Assembly: GCA_902362715.1 (NCBI GenBank)
Contig: CABIXN010000001.1
Coordinates: forward strand, 667,548 to 731,547
Source: Lachnospiraceae bacterium
GTDB taxonomy: Bacteria > Bacillota > Clostridia > Lachnospirales > Lachnospiraceae
Length of the DNA stretch: 64,000 nt
Direction of reading: 5' to 3'
The translations under genes and the position numbers were made by a program. Every line of letters begins with the position of its first letter. The first letter of the stretch is position 1. Shown here in pieces: positions 62,281 through 64,000 of this stretch. The notes under the pieces are model-generated. The model searched no databases, was not told the DNA's origin, and worked only from the letters and a program-made list of their open reading frames with translations.

Positions 62281-63084
62281 TTACTGTATCAGATATGCGG
62301 AAAGATAAAAAATAACCGGAGCTGTAAAAATGACACTGTCAAACCGGTCCAGTATTCCGCCATGTCCGGGAATTAATTTACCGTAATCCTTAATATCAAA
62401 ATTTCGTTTTACTGCAGAAGCCGCCAGATCGCCCACCATGGACAGCAGCGCTCCCGCAGCGCTGATTACCGCCATCATTAAAATATACTGATTGTCAGCA
62501 TCCATAGAACCTTTAAATATAAAACCGTAAATAATCGTCAGCACTGCAGCACCGATAACTCCGCCCACAGCTCCTTCCACGGACTTTTTAGGGCTTAATT
62601 TCGGCGTCATTTTGTGCTTTCCAAAAAGCATTCCCACACAATATGCGCAGGTATCGCAGCCCCAGGAACATAAAAAAATCAGCCATACAAGATAACGTCC
62701 TCCCGGAAGACTCCTTGTCTGATAAATACAGGACAGCATAATAGATACATAAAATACACCGAAAAATGCTGCGATAATCTGATTGGCATGGTATTTGGGA
62801 TAACAAAACACAAAGGAGCACATGCACAAAATCAAAAGCGCCATTACAAACATCATATTATCCGGAATGAAACCAAATGCCAGATTCAAATAAAATACCA
62901 CGGTAGCCAGATATCCGAACAATCCCGGCAGAGATTTTTCAATTTTAAATACCCGGTATAGTTCATGCAGGCCGATCAGGGAAATGATTCCTAAAACTGC
63001 CAGCAGCAGATTTCCTCCGTGTATAATAAAAATCAGTGCCACTATCACCAGCACAATACCGCTCAGTAATCGTTGTTTAAACAT
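62281..63084 (-). CDS. cdsA: phosphatidate cytidylyltransferase
   Basis: 267 aa, makes CDP-diacylglycerol for phospholipid synthesis. About seven or eight membrane helices; the C-terminal signature GDLAASAVKRNFDIKDYGKL and PGHGGILDRFDS is complete. GAGAGGA precedes the ATG. Between uppS and dxr. Confidence 0.95.
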   Translation of the reverse strand: MFKQRLLSGIVLVIVALIFIIHGGNLLLAVLGIISLIGLHELYRVFKIEKSLPGLFGYLATVVFYLNLAFGFIPDNMMFVMALLILCMCSFVFCYPKYHANQIIAAFFGVFYVSIMLSCIYQTRSLPGGRYLVWLIFLCSWGCDTCAYCVGMLFGKHKMTPKLSPKKSVEGAVGGVIGAAVLTIIYGFIFKGSMDADNQYILMMAVISAAGALLSMVGDLAASAVKRNFDIKDYGKLIPGHGGILDRFDSVIFTAPVIFYLSAYLIQ

Positions 63085-63130
63085 AATTCCTCTCTATACT
63101 TTCTTAATTTATTTTCTCAATAAAAGTCTC

Positions 63131-63859
63131 CTAAGACTCTTCCTTAATTGCCCCATACCGTCTGTCCCGGCTGGTATATACTCGAATGGCCTCTATTAAA
63201 TCTTCTTTTTTAAAGTCCGGCCATGGTGTTTTCGTAAAATAAAATTCACTGTAAGCATGCTGCCACATAAGATAGTTGGACAGCCGCTCTTCTCCGCTGG
63301 TACGGATCATCAAATCCGGATCCGGTATATCCGCAGTATCCAGATAAGAAGAAAACTTATCACTGTCAAGTTCCTCCAGTAAAAACTGTCCCTGCTCATA
63401 ATCTGCAAGCATTTTTTTCATAGCCCGGATCATTTCATCCCGGCTTCCATAATTAATGGCAATCTGAAACTGCAGACCGGTATTCTCTCTAGTCAGGGCC
63501 TCTATGGAATCAACCGCCTGTCTGATGTCCTCCGGAAGCCCCGGCCTGTCTCCGATAATGCGCATACGCATATTATTTTTCATAGCTTTCTTCCCAATGG
63601 TGCGCAGGTAAAAATTCAGAAGTTTCATCAGCGCGGCAACTTCCGAAGAGGGCCGGTTCCAGTTTTCTGTAGAAAATGCGTAAACGGTCAGATATTTGAT
63701 GCCGATAGCATCAGCATCCATACAGATCTGTTCAATATTTTTTGCTCCCACCGTATGGCCATAGGTACGGGGCATGCCCTTTCCTTTGGCCCATCTCCCA
63801 TTTCCATCCAATATAATAGAAATATGCCGGGGAATCTTCAATCCATCCAGTTCTGTCAT
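63131..63859 (-). CDS. uppS: isoprenyl (undecaprenyl) diphosphate synthase
   Basis: 242 aa from the ATG at 63859, nine bases after GGAG; a TTG two codons upstream is less likely. It elongates farnesyl diphosphate to the C55 carrier for wall synthesis. IILDGNGRWAKGKGMPRTYG holds the catalytic Asp; FSTENWNRPSSEVAALM, INYGSRDEMIRAM and DLMIRTSGEERLSNYLMWQ (given in full, 19 residues) are family motifs. First visible gene of the operon; frr and pyrH usually precede it but are not in the window. Confidence 0.96.
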   Translation of the reverse strand: MTELDGLKIPRHISIILDGNGRWAKGKGMPRTYGHTVGAKNIEQICMDADAIGIKYLTVYAFSTENWNRPSSEVAALMKLLNFYLRTIGKKAMKNNMRMRIIGDRPGLPEDIRQAVDSIEALTRENTGLQFQIAINYGSRDEMIRAMKKMLADYEQGQFLLEELDSDKFSSYLDTADIPDPDLMIRTSGEERLSNYLMWQHAYSEFYFTKTPWPDFKKEDLIEAIRVYTSRDRRYGAIKEES

Positions 63860-63884
63860 GTTCAATTTCTCCTTTAAGCTTCAT

Positions 63885-64000
63885 TTAAAAAAGAATGTGC
63901 AAAGCACATTCTCCGCCTGCGGCGGGCTGCGTAAGCAGCATGGTATTGCCTATAGAGCAAATTAGAATCTGCCACAGCAGGATTCTTCGCCTGCGGCGGG
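63885..64000. repeat. mosaic hairpin repeat, copy 4 (runs to the window edge)
   Basis: GAATGTGC/GCACATTC hairpin, then CTCCGCCTGCGGCGGG and GCTGCGTAAGCAGC ATGG, a lone right end TTGCCTATAGAG, then AGAATCTG/CAGGATTCT and the start of another GCCTGCGGCGGG. The modules match those at 20038 and 46374 but in a rearranged, shortened form. It lies upstream of uppS. Confidence 0.8.

Overview
The window looks like core chromosome of a strictly anaerobic, low-to-moderate GC Firmicute, most likely a gut Clostridium of the Lachnospiraceae type. That placement is inference from gene content: a PolC-type polymerase, the clostridial cmk-ispH-rpsA run, a complete Rnf complex, an [FeFe] hydrogenase paired with a glutamate-synthase-like subunit, and the Gram-positive rimP-nusA-rnpM-ylxQ-infB operon. 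No phage, IS transposase, plasmid gene or CRISPR array is visible. Almost all genes lie on the minus strand; only apbE, an RNase H-like exonuclease and a PHP phosphoesterase are on the plus strand.

Layout. 1-9.0 kb: the 5' part of proB, divergent apbE (flavinyl transferase), then a tightly packed minus-strand envelope operon read from 9.0 down to 1.55 kb (GT2-GtrA glycosyltransferase, phosphodiester glycosidase, small membrane protein, P-type ATPase, PAP2 phosphatase, sensor kinase, response regulator). 9.2-14.2 kb: rnfCDGEAB with a good promoter and a terminator. 14.2-14.7 kb: a gene-free nest of palindromic and tandem repeats. 14.7-20 kb: a plus-strand exonuclease convergent with a very large DUF4062-STAND NTPase-TPR protein. 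20-25.1 kb: rpsA-like, ispH, cmk, a BaiN/HI0933-type flavoprotein and an RpiR regulator. 25.1-30.2 kb: D,D-carboxypeptidase and the two-gene [FeFe] hydrogenase operon. 30.6-44.3 kb: scpB/scpA, an intracellular subtilase, and the translation and RNA-maturation operon from rimP to pnp. 44.6-48.4 kb: an AAA/PD-(D/E)XK protein, mosaic repeats, tRNA-Glu, a 44-bp tandem repeat and infC-rpmI-rplT with an attenuator leader. 48.5-64 kb: PHP phosphoesterase, HAD phosphatase, ppk1, ppx, chorismate mutase, then polC-ispG-rseP-dxr-cdsA-uppS.

How the parts fit. Hydrogenase (H2), Rnf (ferredoxin:NAD+ with ion pumping) and ApbE (which attaches FMN to RnfG and RnfD) form the energy-conserving redox core. ispG, dxr, ispH and uppS supply isoprenoid precursors and the undecaprenyl carrier, while cdsA, PAP2, GtrA and DacF act on membrane and wall.

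Most interesting: (1) the DUF4062-STAND-TPR protein, a plausible but unproven defence or sensor protein; (2) the two-subunit hydrogenase whose partner joins a NuoF-type Fe-S tail to a GltD-like flavoprotein; (3) two families of intergenic hairpin repeats shared between distant loci; (4) RNA leaders for infC, pnp and rpsO. Start codons were reassigned where ribosome binding sites decide, including an AUU start for infC.
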